This document shows, piece by piece, positions 1-8,071 of a stretch of 64,000 nt of DNA (its first letter is position 1; every line of letters starts with the position of its first letter). The stretch spans positions 124,001 to 188,000 of the forward strand of contig CAWVKS010000010.1 in the NCBI GenBank assembly GCA_963930055.1, read 5' to 3'. Source of the DNA: Pullichristensenella sp963930055 (lineage in GTDB: Bacteria; Bacillota; Clostridia; Christensenellales; Aristaeellaceae). Both the position numbers and the translations under genes were made by a program. The notes beneath the pieces are model-generated. The model saw nothing but the letters and a program-made list of their open reading frames with translations. It made no database searches and had not been told where the DNA came from.

Positions 1-2
1 GC

Positions 3-1568
3 GCGCTCAGTTCCCTCGGCTATACGCAGACGATGGTCAAGGCGGCGCAGAAGGTGCTCTACGATATCCGGCGCGACCTCTTTGCCCACCTGCAAACGCT
101 GCCCCTGCGCTTTTTCGACACCCGCAGGCACGGCGACATCATGAGCTATTTCACCAGCGATGTGGACACTATCTCCGACGCCCTCAACAACAGCTTTACC
201 ATGCTCATCCAGAGCTTCATCCAGATGACGGGCACGCTGGTGATCCTTTTCATCCTCAACTGGCGGCTGTCGCTGTTCGTGGTGCTGGGCTATGTGGCCA
301 TGTTCCTCTATATCCGTTACAGCGGCCAGCGCAGCAAGGCGTATTACAGCCATCAGCAGCAGTACCTGGGCGAGCTGAACGGCTATATTGAGGAAATGGT
401 CAGCGGCCAGAAGGTCGTCAAGGTGTTTAACCACGAGGATGAGAACCTGCAAAGCTTCCGCGCGCGCAACGACGCCCTGCGCAAGGCCGGCGAGGGCGCG
501 CAGAGCTACGCCGCCACCATGGTGCCCGCCGTCGTCACCATTTCCTACATCAACTACGCCATCGTCGCCGTCTTTGGCGGTTTGCTCGCCCTGCGGGGGC
601 TGGCGGACGTGGGCAGCCTGGCCAGTTATCTGGTGTTCGTGCGCCAGGCGTCCATGCCCATCAACCAGTTCACCGCCCAGTCGAACTTCCTGCTGGCGGC
701 GCTGGCCGGCGCGGAGCGCGTGTTCCAGGCCATGAGCCAGCCTTCGGAGGTGGACGAAGGCACGGTGCGCCTGGAACGCGCCGCGGACGGCAAGGGCTGG
801 GAGTGGCGCAAGGCGGACGGGACGCGCGCGCCCCTGCGCGGCGACGTGCGCTTTGAACACGTCGATTTTGGCTATGAGCCGGACAGGCCCATCCTCCACG
901 ACATTTCCCTCTACGCCAAGCCCGGCCAGAAGATCGCCTTTGTCGGTTCCACGGGCGCGGGCAAGACCACCATCACCAACCTCATCAACCGTTTTTACGA
1001 CGTGCAGAAGGGCCGCGTCATCTACGACGGCATCGACGTGCGCGACATCCGCAAGGACGACCTGCGCCGCTCGCTGGGCATCGTTTTGCAGGATACGCAC
1101 CTGTTCAGCGGCACCATCGCCGACAACATACGCTTCGGCAAATTGGACGCCACACAGGAGGAGGTCGAGCGCGCCGCGCGCATCGCCAACGCCGATTCCT
1201 TCATCCGCCGCCTGCCCAAGGGGTATGATACCATGGTCACATCCGACGGCGCCAGCCTTTCGCAGGGGCAGCGCCAACTGCTCGCCATTGCCCGCGCCGC
1301 CGTGGAGGACCCGCCGGTATTGATCCTCGATGAGGCCACTTCGTCCATCGACACGCGCACAGAGGCGCTGATCGAAAAGGGCATGGACGGCCTCATGCAG
1401 GGGCGCACGGTCTTCGTCATCGCCCATCGCCTTTCGACCGTGCGCAATGCCGACGCCATCATGGTGCTCGATCACGGCCGCATCGTCGAGCGCGGCGACC
1501 ATGAGGATCTGCTCAAGCAAAAAGGCATGTATTATCAACTCTACAACGGCATGTTTGAACTGACCTGA
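3..1568 (+). CDS. ABC transporter, fused permease/ATPase (5' partial)
   Basis: Half-transporter of the exporter type, with a membrane domain followed by a nucleotide-binding domain on one chain. The reading frame is open to the window edge, so the true start lies upstream and roughly the first 100 residues are missing. The visible part begins inside the membrane domain, with several hydrophobic segments in the first 230 codons. The ATPase follows: Walker A GSTGAGKTT near visible codon 315, signature LSQGQ near 418, Walker B VLILDEATSS near 440, and the H-loop AHRLST near 475. Family knowledge: such proteins work as homo- or heterodimers, and many Clostridia carry two adjacent half-transporters, so a partner gene probably sits upstream. 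The substrate (lipid, peptide or drug) cannot be told. A hairpin terminator follows the stop. Confidence 0.93.
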   Translation, partial: ALSSLGYTQTMVKAAQKVLYDIRRDLFAHLQTLPLRFFDTRRHGDIMSYFTSDVDTISDALNNSFTMLIQSFIQMTGTLVILFILNWRLSLFVVLGYVAMFLYIRYSGQRSKAYYSHQQQYLGELNGYIEEMVSGQKVVKVFNHEDENLQSFRARNDALRKAGEGAQSYAATMVPAVVTISYINYAIVAVFGGLLALRGLADVGSLASYLVFVRQASMPINQFTAQSNFLLAALAGAERVFQAMSQPSEVDEGTVRLERAADGKGWEWRKADGTRAPLRGDVRFEHVDFGYEPDRPILHDISLYAKPGQKIAFVGSTGAGKTTITNLINRFYDVQKGRVIYDGIDVRDIRKDDLRRSLGIVLQDTHLFSGTIADNIRFGKLDATQEEVERAARIANADSFIRRLPKGYDTMVTSDGASLSQGQRQLLAIARAAVEDPPVLILDEATSSIDTRTEALIEKGMDGLMQGRTVFVIAHRLSTVRNADAIMVLDHGRIVERGDHEDLLKQKGMYYQLYNGMFELT

Positions 1569-1575
1569 CGCATAC

Positions 1576-1612
1576 AAACGGCATGGGGAACCCCGCTCCC
1601 CGTGCCGTTTTC
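1576..1612 (+). terminator. Rho-independent terminator after the ABC transporter
   Basis: The arm AAACGGCA (1576–1583) pairs with TGCCGTTT (1603–1610), continued inward by a GGGG/CCCC block. A short T run sits at the 3' side. It lies 8 bp past the ABC transporter stop. Confidence 0.8.
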
Positions 1613-1716
1613 CATTCAAAACAAGACCAAAGTCTGAAATCTCCCCGTGAAACTTTGAAAACTTTTCTACATATCATATTGCGTATGGCAATTTCTTGAA
1701 ACTGCCGCCGCGCCCG

Positions 1717-1745
1717 TTGACTTCTTGGCGCTGAATTGCTAAAAT
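1717..1745 (+). promoter_or_regulatory. Sigma-A-type promoter for the pilus-like operon
   Basis: TTGACT (1717–1722), a 17-bp spacer and TAAAAT (1740–1745), inside an AT-richer intergenic stretch. It leaves a leader of about 80 nt before the start chosen for the transglutaminase gene. It is the only good promoter seen upstream of 1834–6442. Confidence 0.65.
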
Positions 1746-1833
1746 AAGGGTGTAAAAAGGAATTGGTTACATTGTAACTTTGATCCTCCGGCAGATCGGG
1801 ACAGCTTGGGACGGAAAGGACCGGGAAAGCCGC

Positions 1834-2673
1834 ATGCAGGGAAGGCCAGGGCGCGGGCGCCATGGGCGAGGAAAGGCCGGAGCGATGTTCGCTGCGGCCA
1901 TGGCTGTTTTGCTCACGTTGCTGGCCGTGGCCGCCTCGGTGGCCGTCTATCCCCAGACGGGCTCCGTGGTCTATGAAAGCGGCGGCGCCACCGTGGACGC
2001 CAGCAACATCGACCAGGGCTACGTGATGGTCAAAATGTCCAGCAGCAAAAAGCTCAAGGTGCGCATCACGGGCGCGAACCAGTATACCTACGACCTCGAC
2101 GGCGACGGGCAGTTCGACGTCTACCCCCTGCAGGACGGCAACCGCGATTATACGTTGGTCGTCTACCAGCAGGTGGAGGGCAACAGCTATGCGCAGGTGC
2201 TCTCCCGCACCCTGCGCCCGCAGATGAGCGACGAGAACGCCCCCTTCCTCTGTCCCAACCGCTACATATGGTATACGCCCGACAGCGCCGTCGTCCAGTT
2301 GGGCAACGAACTGTGCGCCGGCCTGACCACCGACCAGGAGAAGGTGGATGCTGTCTACCAGTACGTCACGTCCAACTATCTCTACGACTACATGGCGGCG
2401 GTGCTGGCGACTGCGGGGCAGATGTCCGGCTATGTGCCGGATCTGGACGAGGTGCTGGAAACGAAGTCGGGCATCTGCTTTGACTTTTCCGCGCTGATGG
2501 GCGCGCTTTTGCGCTCGCAGGGCATTCCCACGCAGATGGTCATGGGCTACGCGGACATTACCTACCACGCCTGGAACAACATATACATCGACGGCGAATG
2601 GGTGCGCTACGACGCCACCTCGGCCGTGACGTTCACCAAAATTTCGCAGTACACGGAGGAGGCGGTATATTGA
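1834..2673 (+). CDS. Transglutaminase-like domain protein, membrane-anchored
   Basis: Predicted cell-surface protein of 279 residues. An N-terminal hydrophobic segment (about residues 17–37) serves as signal or anchor, followed by a beta-rich region and a C-terminal transglutaminase-like (papain-fold) domain. The Cys–His–Asp triad is visible: C215 in SGICFDFSALMGALL, H245 in YHAWNN and D260 in VRYDAT. Family knowledge: the fold covers cross-linking, protease and peptide-N-glycanase-like enzymes, so the reaction is not known. The ATG at 1834 is preferred over an upstream in-frame TTG at 1780 because AAAGGA/GGGAAA precede it and the signal segment is then N-terminal. The stop overlaps the TTG start of the pilC-like gene by 3 bp, so the two are probably translationally coupled. 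Confidence 0.85.
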   Translation: MQGRPGRGRHGRGKAGAMFAAAMAVLLTLLAVAASVAVYPQTGSVVYESGGATVDASNIDQGYVMVKMSSSKKLKVRITGANQYTYDLDGDGQFDVYPLQDGNRDYTLVVYQQVEGNSYAQVLSRTLRPQMSDENAPFLCPNRYIWYTPDSAVVQLGNELCAGLTTDQEKVDAVYQYVTSNYLYDYMAAVLATAGQMSGYVPDLDEVLETKSGICFDFSALMGALLRSQGIPTQMVMGYADITYHAWNNIYIDGEWVRYDATSAVTFTKISQYTEEAVY

Positions 2674-3728
2674 CACCTTCCAAAAACACCCCCGGCTGCC
2701 TCAGCGCGGAAGAAACAGCGCTGTTCTGCTCGCAGGCAGCCATGGTGCTCAAAAGCGGCATCCCGCTGGCCGACGGCCTGACGGCTCTGTGCGAGGACTT
2801 TCGGGATTCGCGCTCGGGCGCCCTGTTTGCCCGGCTGTCGGAGGCCATCGGGCAGACAGGCTCTCTGGCCGCGGCGCTGGAGGATGCGCCGGTACTGCCC
2901 GTTTACGCCATGCGCATGGCGCGCGTGGGCGAGCAGTCGGGCAAACTGGACGACGTGCTCGCCGCCCTGGGCGACGCCTATGCCCGCGAGACGCGCGTGC
3001 GCCGCAACCTCCGCCAGGCGGTGCTCTATCCCGCCGTGCTCACGCTTTTGATGGGCGCGATCATCGCCGTGGTGGTCTTTTGCGTCATGCCGGTGTTCTC
3101 GCAGGTGCTGCGCAGCCTCGGCTCCGGCCTCTACGCCACCGCCGAGGGCGTCACGCAGGTCGGCATGGTCATTGGCGTCGTCGCCATGGCGCTGGTGGGC
3201 GTGCTCATCCTCGCGGGCATCGTCGTGGCGGTGCTTTTGCGCACGAAGCTGCGCGCGCGTGTGCTCGACGGCCTCTGCCGCTGCGTGCCCGCCCTGCGGC
3301 GCGTGACCACGGCGCTCAACGCCGAGCGTTTTGCCTCGGCCATGGCCATGCTCATCGGCAGCGGCTATCCCATCGAGGACGCCCTGCCGCTGGTGGAAGA
3401 ACTCTCCGGCCCCGGCGCGACGCGGGAAAAGGTCGCCGCCGTGCAGAAGGCCGTTTCCGGGGGCAAGGCGTTCAGCGACGCCGTTGGCGAAGCGGGCGTG
3501 TTTGACTCCCTGCACGCCCGCATGCTGCGCGCTGGCGCCGCCGCCGGCCAGGTGGACAATGTGCTTTCTCGCCTGGCGGACGTCTACCACGAGCGCTTTG
3601 ACCGAGAAGTTTCCAACGCCGAGGCGCTCATCGAGCCGTTGCTCGTGGCGCTGCTGGCCATTGTCGCCGGCGCGATCCTGCTTTCGGTGATGCTGCCGCT
3701 CGCCGGCATACTTTCCTCGATGATTTAA
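2670..3728 (+). CDS. pilC: Type II secretion/type IV pilus platform protein F (PilC-like)
   Basis: Inner-membrane platform protein of type IV pili and type II secretion systems, 352 residues. Two T2SSF domains are visible, each with an ...SGxPxxDAL-type start (around residues 30 and 235). Three strong membrane segments follow the usual pattern: one after the first domain (MGAIIAVVVFCVMPVF), one near residue 180 and one at the C-terminus. The start is inferred as TTG at 2670, because GGAGG lies 10 bp upstream and the codon overlaps the TGA of the previous gene. Its partner ATPase in this operon is the PilT-type protein at 5336–6442. The four small genes between them are probably the pilin-like subunits it helps assemble or retract. 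Confidence 0.9.
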   Translation: MTPSKNTPGCLSAEETALFCSQAAMVLKSGIPLADGLTALCEDFRDSRSGALFARLSEAIGQTGSLAAALEDAPVLPVYAMRMARVGEQSGKLDDVLAALGDAYARETRVRRNLRQAVLYPAVLTLLMGAIIAVVVFCVMPVFSQVLRSLGSGLYATAEGVTQVGMVIGVVAMALVGVLILAGIVVAVLLRTKLRARVLDGLCRCVPALRRVTTALNAERFASAMAMLIGSGYPIEDALPLVEELSGPGATREKVAAVQKAVSGGKAFSDAVGEAGVFDSLHARMLRAGAAAGQVDNVLSRLADVYHERFDREVSNAEALIEPLLVALLAIVAGAILLSVMLPLAGILSSMI

Positions 3729-3739
3729 GGGAGGAACCC

Positions 3740-4051
3740 ATGAAGATACGCGGTTGGCTGATCGCCCTGTGCGTGATGGCGCTGATGGTGGGCGCGTTTT
3801 ACGGCGCGGCCAACCTCAACGCGCGCCAGGCCGCGCAGGAGCAGCGCGCGCTGCTGGAAGACGCCATCACCCGCGCGCTGGTGACCTGTTACGCGGTGGA
3901 GGGCCGCTATCCCTCCTCGCTTTCCTATCTGGAAGAAAACTACGGCGTGGATGTGGATGAGGAAACCTACGCGGTGTTCTTCACCAGCTTTGCCGACAAC
4001 GTGCTGCCCTCTGTGCGCGTGGTGGCGAGGGGAGAGGGGGCGAGCGCATGA
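3740..4051 (+). CDS. Small pilin-like membrane protein
   Basis: 103 residues with a single N-terminal transmembrane helix (about residues 7–24) and a short extracellular tail. The tail contains EGRYPSSLSYLEENYG, which resembles the G-x-YP...L segment seen after the helix in GspG/ComGC-type pseudopilins. A canonical prepilin peptidase site (GFTLxE-like) is absent, so it is not an ordinary prepilin. GGAGGAA lies 5 bp before the ATG. It overlaps the next gene by 4 bp (ATGA). Position between pilC- and pilT-like genes argues for a minor-pilin or pseudopilin role; this is inference from context and topology. Confidence 0.7.
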   Translation: MKIRGWLIALCVMALMVGAFYGAANLNARQAAQEQRALLEDAITRALVTCYAVEGRYPSSLSYLEENYGVDVDEETYAVFFTSFADNVLPSVRVVARGEGASA

Positions 4052-4518
4052 ACCAGCGTCGCTTTGGCCTGCGCGCCGCCAGCGGTCTGAGCCTGTTTCT
4101 CGCCGTCGCCGTTTTCGCCCTGATGGCGCTTCTCACGGTGGTATTGGGCGCGGGCGTCTATCGCTCTGTGGTCGACCGCGCCGAGGTCAACCATGAAGCG
4201 CGCACGGCCATGGCCTACGTTACCGGCAAGCTGCGCGCCAACACCGGCGACGTCTCGCTTGAACAGACCGAGGTCGGAGAAGACATGCTCGTGCTCTCCG
4301 AAGAGATAGGCGGCGCGAACTACGAAACGCGCATCTACGCCCACGAGGGCATGCTCTATGAAATCTTCGCCGCCGCGGAGATCGACTTTGCCCCCGACCA
4401 GGGCCAGCCCATCGCTGCTCTGGAGGCTTTTTCCGCCGAAAAGGAGGAAAACGCTCTGCGCCTCACCGTGCGCGCGGGCGGCGAGGATTATGCAGCGCGC
4501 GTCGCGCTGTGGGAATAG
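4048..4518 (+). CDS. DUF4860-like pilin-operon protein
   Basis: 156 residues: a basic N-terminus, one transmembrane helix (about residues 13–38) and an extracellular domain of mixed beta character. The segment SGLSLFLAVAVFALMALL and the following region recall the DUF4860 family, which I remember from clostridial type II secretion-like loci; I could not run a search to confirm it. No Cys pair or catalytic motif is visible. It starts inside the preceding gene (ATGA overlap) and is followed after 12 bp by the next pilin-like gene, so it belongs to the same translationally linked operon. Confidence 0.65.
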   Translation: MNQRRFGLRAASGLSLFLAVAVFALMALLTVVLGAGVYRSVVDRAEVNHEARTAMAYVTGKLRANTGDVSLEQTEVGEDMLVLSEEIGGANYETRIYAHEGMLYEIFAAAEIDFAPDQGQPIAALEAFSAEKEENALRLTVRAGGEDYAARVALWE

Positions 4519-4530
4519 GAGGGAAGAGGC

Positions 4531-4902
4531 ATGCAGGAAAGCGGTCGCACCAAGGCCATGCTCTGTGAGCTGGTCATCGTGGCGCTGTTTCTGGCGCTTT
4601 CCGCGATGACGCTTTTGCGCCTCTTCGCGGCCTCCAACGCCATCAGCCGCGAAAGCGCCGCGCTCACCCGCGCCAATATACTCGCGCAGGATGCCCTCGA
4701 GCGCTTCACCGCCGGCGAAGACCTGCCTGCGCGTGAGGAATACGCCTTCGAGGGCGAAACCTACGCGGTGCTCAGTGAAATACAAACCGAAGTCTGCGAT
4801 ACCGGCGCCCTCGAGCATTGCACCGTCACCGTGCAAAGCGGCGAGGAAGCGCTTCTCGAGATGCAAACCGCCTGCTATCGCCCGGAAAGGAGCGCGCCAT
4901 GA
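4531..4902 (+). CDS. Small pilin-like membrane protein
   Basis: 123 residues. One N-terminal helix (about residues 9–31) carries a Glu close to its start (MLCELVIVALFLALS), reminiscent of the conserved Glu5 of pilins, but the Gly needed for a typical prepilin peptidase site is lacking. The helix continues into an amphipathic stretch (SRESAALTRANILAQDALERF), as in minor pilins. Two Cys residues (in EVCDT and EHCTV) could form a disulfide in the exported domain. GGAGG precedes the ATG. Its stop overlaps the next start (ATGA). Function is inferred from topology and operon position only. Confidence 0.65.
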   Translation: MQESGRTKAMLCELVIVALFLALSAMTLLRLFAASNAISRESAALTRANILAQDALERFTAGEDLPAREEYAFEGETYAVLSEIQTEVCDTGALEHCTVTVQSGEEALLEMQTACYRPERSAP

Positions 4903-5354
4903 AAAGTTCGGGAAGAATCGGCCCCGGCGCCTCCACCATTTTGATGATCCTCGTGGTGTTGGTAATGACCATGCTCGGCGTGCTTTCCCTGTTCAGCGCG
5001 CGCAACGATATGGAGATGAGCGAGCGCACCAGCAGCGCCGCGGCGGAATACTATGTCGCACAAACAGACTTTAGTCTTTGGTTGCGAGAAACAGACCAAA
5101 TTCTAAACAACCTCCGCATCGCTTCCGGCGGCGACGCCGGCGAGTATGCGCAGCTCGTCTTCGATCAGTTCGGCGCGCAGGTGGGAGAGACGCTTTCCTA
5201 CCGCGCCCCCGTGGGCGAAACGCGCTTCTTCTGCGCGGACATCGAACTTCTGCCCCTGACAAACGCCGCCCGCTGCGCCATTTCCGGCCGCTGGCTGGAG
5301 GCAAACGACGCTGTGACCTTTAAGGAGGATGCCGGATGGACGCTGATCGCCTGA
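4899..5354 (+). CDS. PilX-like single-helix protein of the pilus-like operon
   Basis: 151 residues. The N-terminus GPGASTILMILVVLVMTMLGVLS forms one hydrophobic helix, followed by ARNDMEMSERTSSAAAEYYVAQ. That layout resembles PilX/PulK-type minor pilins, where a helix is followed by a stretch that packs along the pilus core. No canonical prepilin peptidase site is present. GGAAAGGAG precedes the ATG at 4899, which overlaps the upstream stop. The 3' end overlaps the pilT-like gene by 19 bp, consistent with coupled translation. No enzymatic motif is visible. Confidence 0.65.
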   Translation: MKSSGRIGPGASTILMILVVLVMTMLGVLSLFSARNDMEMSERTSSAAAEYYVAQTDFSLWLRETDQILNNLRIASGGDAGEYAQLVFDQFGAQVGETLSYRAPVGETRFFCADIELLPLTNAARCAISGRWLEANDAVTFKEDAGWTLIA

Positions 5355-6442
5355 CCCCGCTCTCCATCGCGCAGATGGGCGGCGAAGCTGCGCTCGTCGA
5401 GCTGCTCAAGCGCGCGCTCTCTCTGCACGCTTCGGATATGTTCATCCTTCCCGGTGCGCCGGTCACCGCCAAATGCGACGGCAAAATGCTGCCGCTGACA
5501 GAGGAGCGCATGCTCCCCGCCGACACCGCGCGCATGATCGCCGAGATCTACCGCATCGCCGGCACGCGCGAGAGCGCATCTCTGGAGCGCACGGGCGATG
5601 ACGACTTCTCCTTTTCGCTTGCCGACGTCAGTCGGTTCCGCTGCAATGCCTACCGCCAGCGCGGCACATTGGCGGCGGTTCTGCGCGTGGTGCCCTTCGG
5701 CCTGCCGGATCCCGCCACGCTGCACATTCCCCCGGAGGTCATGGCCCTTGCCGAGATGCGCCGCGGCCTTGTGCTTGTAACCGGCAGCGCCGGCAGCGGC
5801 AAGAGCACCACGCTCGCCTGCCTCATCGACCGCATCGACCGCTCGCGCTCAGAGCACATCATCACTATTGAGGACCCCATCGAGTTCCTCTACCCGCACC
5901 GCCAGAGCATCGTCTCCCAGCGCGAAGTCGCCCACGATACCGAGACGTTCCAGACCGCCCTGCGCGCCTCCCTGCGCCAGGCGCCGGACGTCATTCTCCT
6001 GGGCGAGATGCGCGATTATGAAACCATCTCCACGGCCTTGACGGCGGCGGAGACGGGCCATCTGCTCTTCTCCACGCTGCATACCGTGGGCGCGGCCAAG
6101 ACCATCGACCGCCTCATCGACGTCTTTCCCGCCGAGCAGCAGCAGCAGGTGCGCGTGCAGCTCTCCATGGTGCTGCAGGCAGTGGTCTCCCAGCAGCTTC
6201 TGCCCTGCGTGCATGGCGGCCGCGTGCCGGCGTTTGAGGTGATGCGCGTCAACCGCGCCGTGCGCAACATGATCCGCGAAGGCAAGGTGCATCAGCTCGA
6301 CAACGTCATCTTTTCCGGCGCTTCCGAGGGCATGCGCGCCATGGACAACGACCTCTGCCGCCTCTGCAAGGAAGGCATGATCACCCGCGATGATGCGCTT
6401 TTGTATGCTCTCCAACCGGAAACGTTGGAAAAACGGCTATAA
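5336..6442 (+). CDS. pilT: PilT-type retraction ATPase
   Basis: Cytoplasmic hexameric ATPase of the PilT/GspE superfamily, 368 residues, close to the usual PilT length. Visible motifs are Walker A GSAGSGKST (about residues 149–157), the Asp box IEDPIEF, Walker B PDVILLGEMRD, the His box FSTLHTVGAA, and AVRNMIREGKVHQL, which matches the PilT-specific AIRNLIRE motif. PilT normally powers pilus retraction while PilB powers extension. It is therefore odd that this is the only ATPase in the operon; either an assembly ATPase is encoded elsewhere or this one drives the whole machine. The ATG at 5336 has AAGGAGG 8 bp upstream. Confidence 0.93.
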   Translation: MDADRLTPLSIAQMGGEAALVELLKRALSLHASDMFILPGAPVTAKCDGKMLPLTEERMLPADTARMIAEIYRIAGTRESASLERTGDDDFSFSLADVSRFRCNAYRQRGTLAAVLRVVPFGLPDPATLHIPPEVMALAEMRRGLVLVTGSAGSGKSTTLACLIDRIDRSRSEHIITIEDPIEFLYPHRQSIVSQREVAHDTETFQTALRASLRQAPDVILLGEMRDYETISTALTAAETGHLLFSTLHTVGAAKTIDRLIDVFPAEQQQQVRVQLSMVLQAVVSQQLLPCVHGGRVPAFEVMRVNRAVRNMIREGKVHQLDNVIFSGASEGMRAMDNDLCRLCKEGMITRDDALLYALQPETLEKRL

Positions 6443-6486
6443 CAGACCGACGTTTGTTGACAAAACATAAAGTTAACATATGACAC

Positions 6487-6537
6487 GTAAGAAATGTGTA
6501 ACAAATGAGTGACAAACGCGAAAGGATGTGTTACAAT
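6487..6537 (+). promoter_or_regulatory. Promoter with 11-bp-spaced direct repeats before the SARP-like gene
   Basis: A sigma-A-like promoter GTGACA (6509–6514), 17-bp spacer, TACAAT (6532–6537). Three direct repeats with an exact 11-bp period end on the -35: GTAAGAAATGT at 6487, GTAACAAATGA at 6498 and GTGACAAACGC at 6509. SARP regulators are known to bind heptameric direct repeats with an 11-bp (or 22-bp) period at or just upstream of the -35. The repeats are therefore candidate sites for autoregulation by the adjacent product. Confidence 0.55.
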
Positions 6538-6606
6538 ACATTTATCGCCTGTCAAAAAGCGCGCTTATTGCTATTCTATCGCGCGCAGTAAAAGGAGTGG
6601 ATGGCG

Positions 6607-7812
6607 ATGGCAGTCAAGGTTCAGATCAAAATGCTCGGCGGATTCCATGTTTTCGCCGACGGCGTCGTCTGCGACGATAAGATCTGCAAAACCAAAAAAG
6701 GCACCATGCTGCTGCAATATTTGATCCTGCAGCGTGGCAAAAGCGTGCCCTGCATTGAGCTCTACGAGGCCCTGTGGCCCAACGACGAGTCGAGCAACCC
6801 CGAAAACGCCTTAAAAACGCTGGTCAGCCGCACGCGCTCGCTGCTGTCTGCCATCAGCAAGGAACTGCCCTCCTGCATCGCCACCAATCGCGGCTCTTAC
6901 CGCTTCAACGCCATCGAAAACTGCGAAGTGGATATCTACGAATTCGAGGCCCTCTGCGACGAGCTCGCCGTGGTCGATACCCTCACGCAGGAAACGCGCG
7001 CCAAGTTCACCCGCCTGCTCACCCTCTATACGGGCGACCTGCTGCCCTATGGCGCGGGGGAGACATGGGTGGTGCCCCGCAGCGTGGACTTGCACAATCG
7101 TTACATGAAGATCGTCTACAAGTATATAGATCTGTTACGCCCGCTGGAGGACTATGACGAGATCATCCGCGCCAGCCGCGTCGCTCTGGACATAGATGCC
7201 TTTGACGAGCGGTTACATCTCGACCTCATGGACGCGCTCATCAAGTCCGGCCGCAACAACGAATCCCTCCAGCAGTACCGCCACGCCACCCACATGTACT
7301 ATCGCTACCTCGGCTCCCAGCCCCCCGCCGGCATCCAGGAATTCTACAAGCAGATCATCACCGCCGGCAACGAGCTGGAAATGAACATAGACGTCATCCG
7401 CCGCGAGCTTGCGGAAATGGGCGGCGTCACGGGCGCTTTCGTCTGCGAATACGCGGTTTTCAAGGACATTTACAACCTGCAGGTTCGCTCTCTGGAGCGC
7501 CTGGGCCTGACCATGTTCATCGTCCTGATGAAGGTAGACCGCGTGGACGGCAAGACCATGGAGCCTTTGAAGATGGACGATGTTATGAAATGCCTGTTGC
7601 GCGTGCTCAGTTCCAACCTGCGCAAGGGCGATATCATCACCCAGTTCTCCCCCTCGCAGTATGCGCTGCTGTTGCCCACCGTCAACTACGATACCTGCAA
7701 AATGGTCGTCGAACGCATTCGCCGCGCCTTTTACAAGGAGCAGGCCAATTCCCACATCATGCTTACCTATCGCCTCGGCCCCATCAGCGATAAGAATGAG
7801 CCCTCCGTGTGA
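6607..7812 (+). CDS. SARP/BTAD-family transcriptional regulator with GGDEF-like C-terminus
   Basis: 401 residues. Residues 1–95 form an OmpR-like winged helix (…LGGFHVFADG…, followed by SNPENALKTLVSRTRSLL). Residues 100–250 form an all-helical bacterial transcriptional activator (BTAD) domain with TPR-like helices. The remaining 150 residues look like a degenerate GGDEF fold: LRKGDIITQFSPSQYALLLP aligns with the region around the GGDEF loop, but the signature residues are lost, so cyclase activity is unlikely. The second ATG (6607) is preferred over 6601 because AGGAG sits 9 bp upstream. Likely role: activator of nearby surface or pilus genes, inferred from position and the GTAAC-type repeats before this gene and before 8072. 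Confidence 0.8.
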   Translation: MAVKVQIKMLGGFHVFADGVVCDDKICKTKKGTMLLQYLILQRGKSVPCIELYEALWPNDESSNPENALKTLVSRTRSLLSAISKELPSCIATNRGSYRFNAIENCEVDIYEFEALCDELAVVDTLTQETRAKFTRLLTLYTGDLLPYGAGETWVVPRSVDLHNRYMKIVYKYIDLLRPLEDYDEIIRASRVALDIDAFDERLHLDLMDALIKSGRNNESLQQYRHATHMYYRYLGSQPPAGIQEFYKQIITAGNELEMNIDVIRRELAEMGGVTGAFVCEYAVFKDIYNLQVRSLERLGLTMFIVLMKVDRVDGKTMEPLKMDDVMKCLLRVLSSNLRKGDIITQFSPSQYALLLPTVNYDTCKMVVERIRRAFYKEQANSHIMLTYRLGPISDKNEPSV

Positions 7813-7868
7813 CGGAAACATGACCGTCCGCCCGAGCGTATCTTTTAACCCTTGAAAGCCTTCCGAAA

Positions 7869-8002
7869 GTAACTGCCGCGTAACCGGCAGCCGAAAGTTA
7901 TAAAGAAAGTGAGGGAAATAGCGAAAAAACCTTCTTCAGCGGCAAATTTCTCCGCTCCGAGCCGGAATTGTAACCGGTCTGGTAACTGTTCCGCGGTAAA
8001 AT
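7869..8002 (+). promoter_or_regulatory. GTAACYG boxes and promoter before the TEAP-repeat surface gene
   Basis: Two pairs of heptamers: GTAACTG (7869) and GTAACCG (7880), 11 bp apart, and GTAACCG (7970) and GTAACTG (7982), 12 bp apart. The last heptamer ends 8 bp before a -10-like TAAAAT (7997–8002), and the -35 position (CCGGTC) is poor. That is the layout expected of an activator-dependent promoter. The first pair also contains the palindrome CTGCCG-N6-CGGCAG (7873–7890). The binding protein is not known; the neighbouring SARP-like regulator is the obvious candidate. Confidence 0.45.
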
Positions 8003-8071
8003 ATGACTGTACTGTGAATATCTGCTCTCTCGCAGAGCTGAACAGTTTAGTGAAAATAAGGAGTGGGAAAC

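Noticed and set aside
7450..7812. Active diguanylate cyclase domain in the SARP-like regulator
   Set aside because: The GGDEF signature and metal-binding Asp/Glu are missing; only the fold is suggested.
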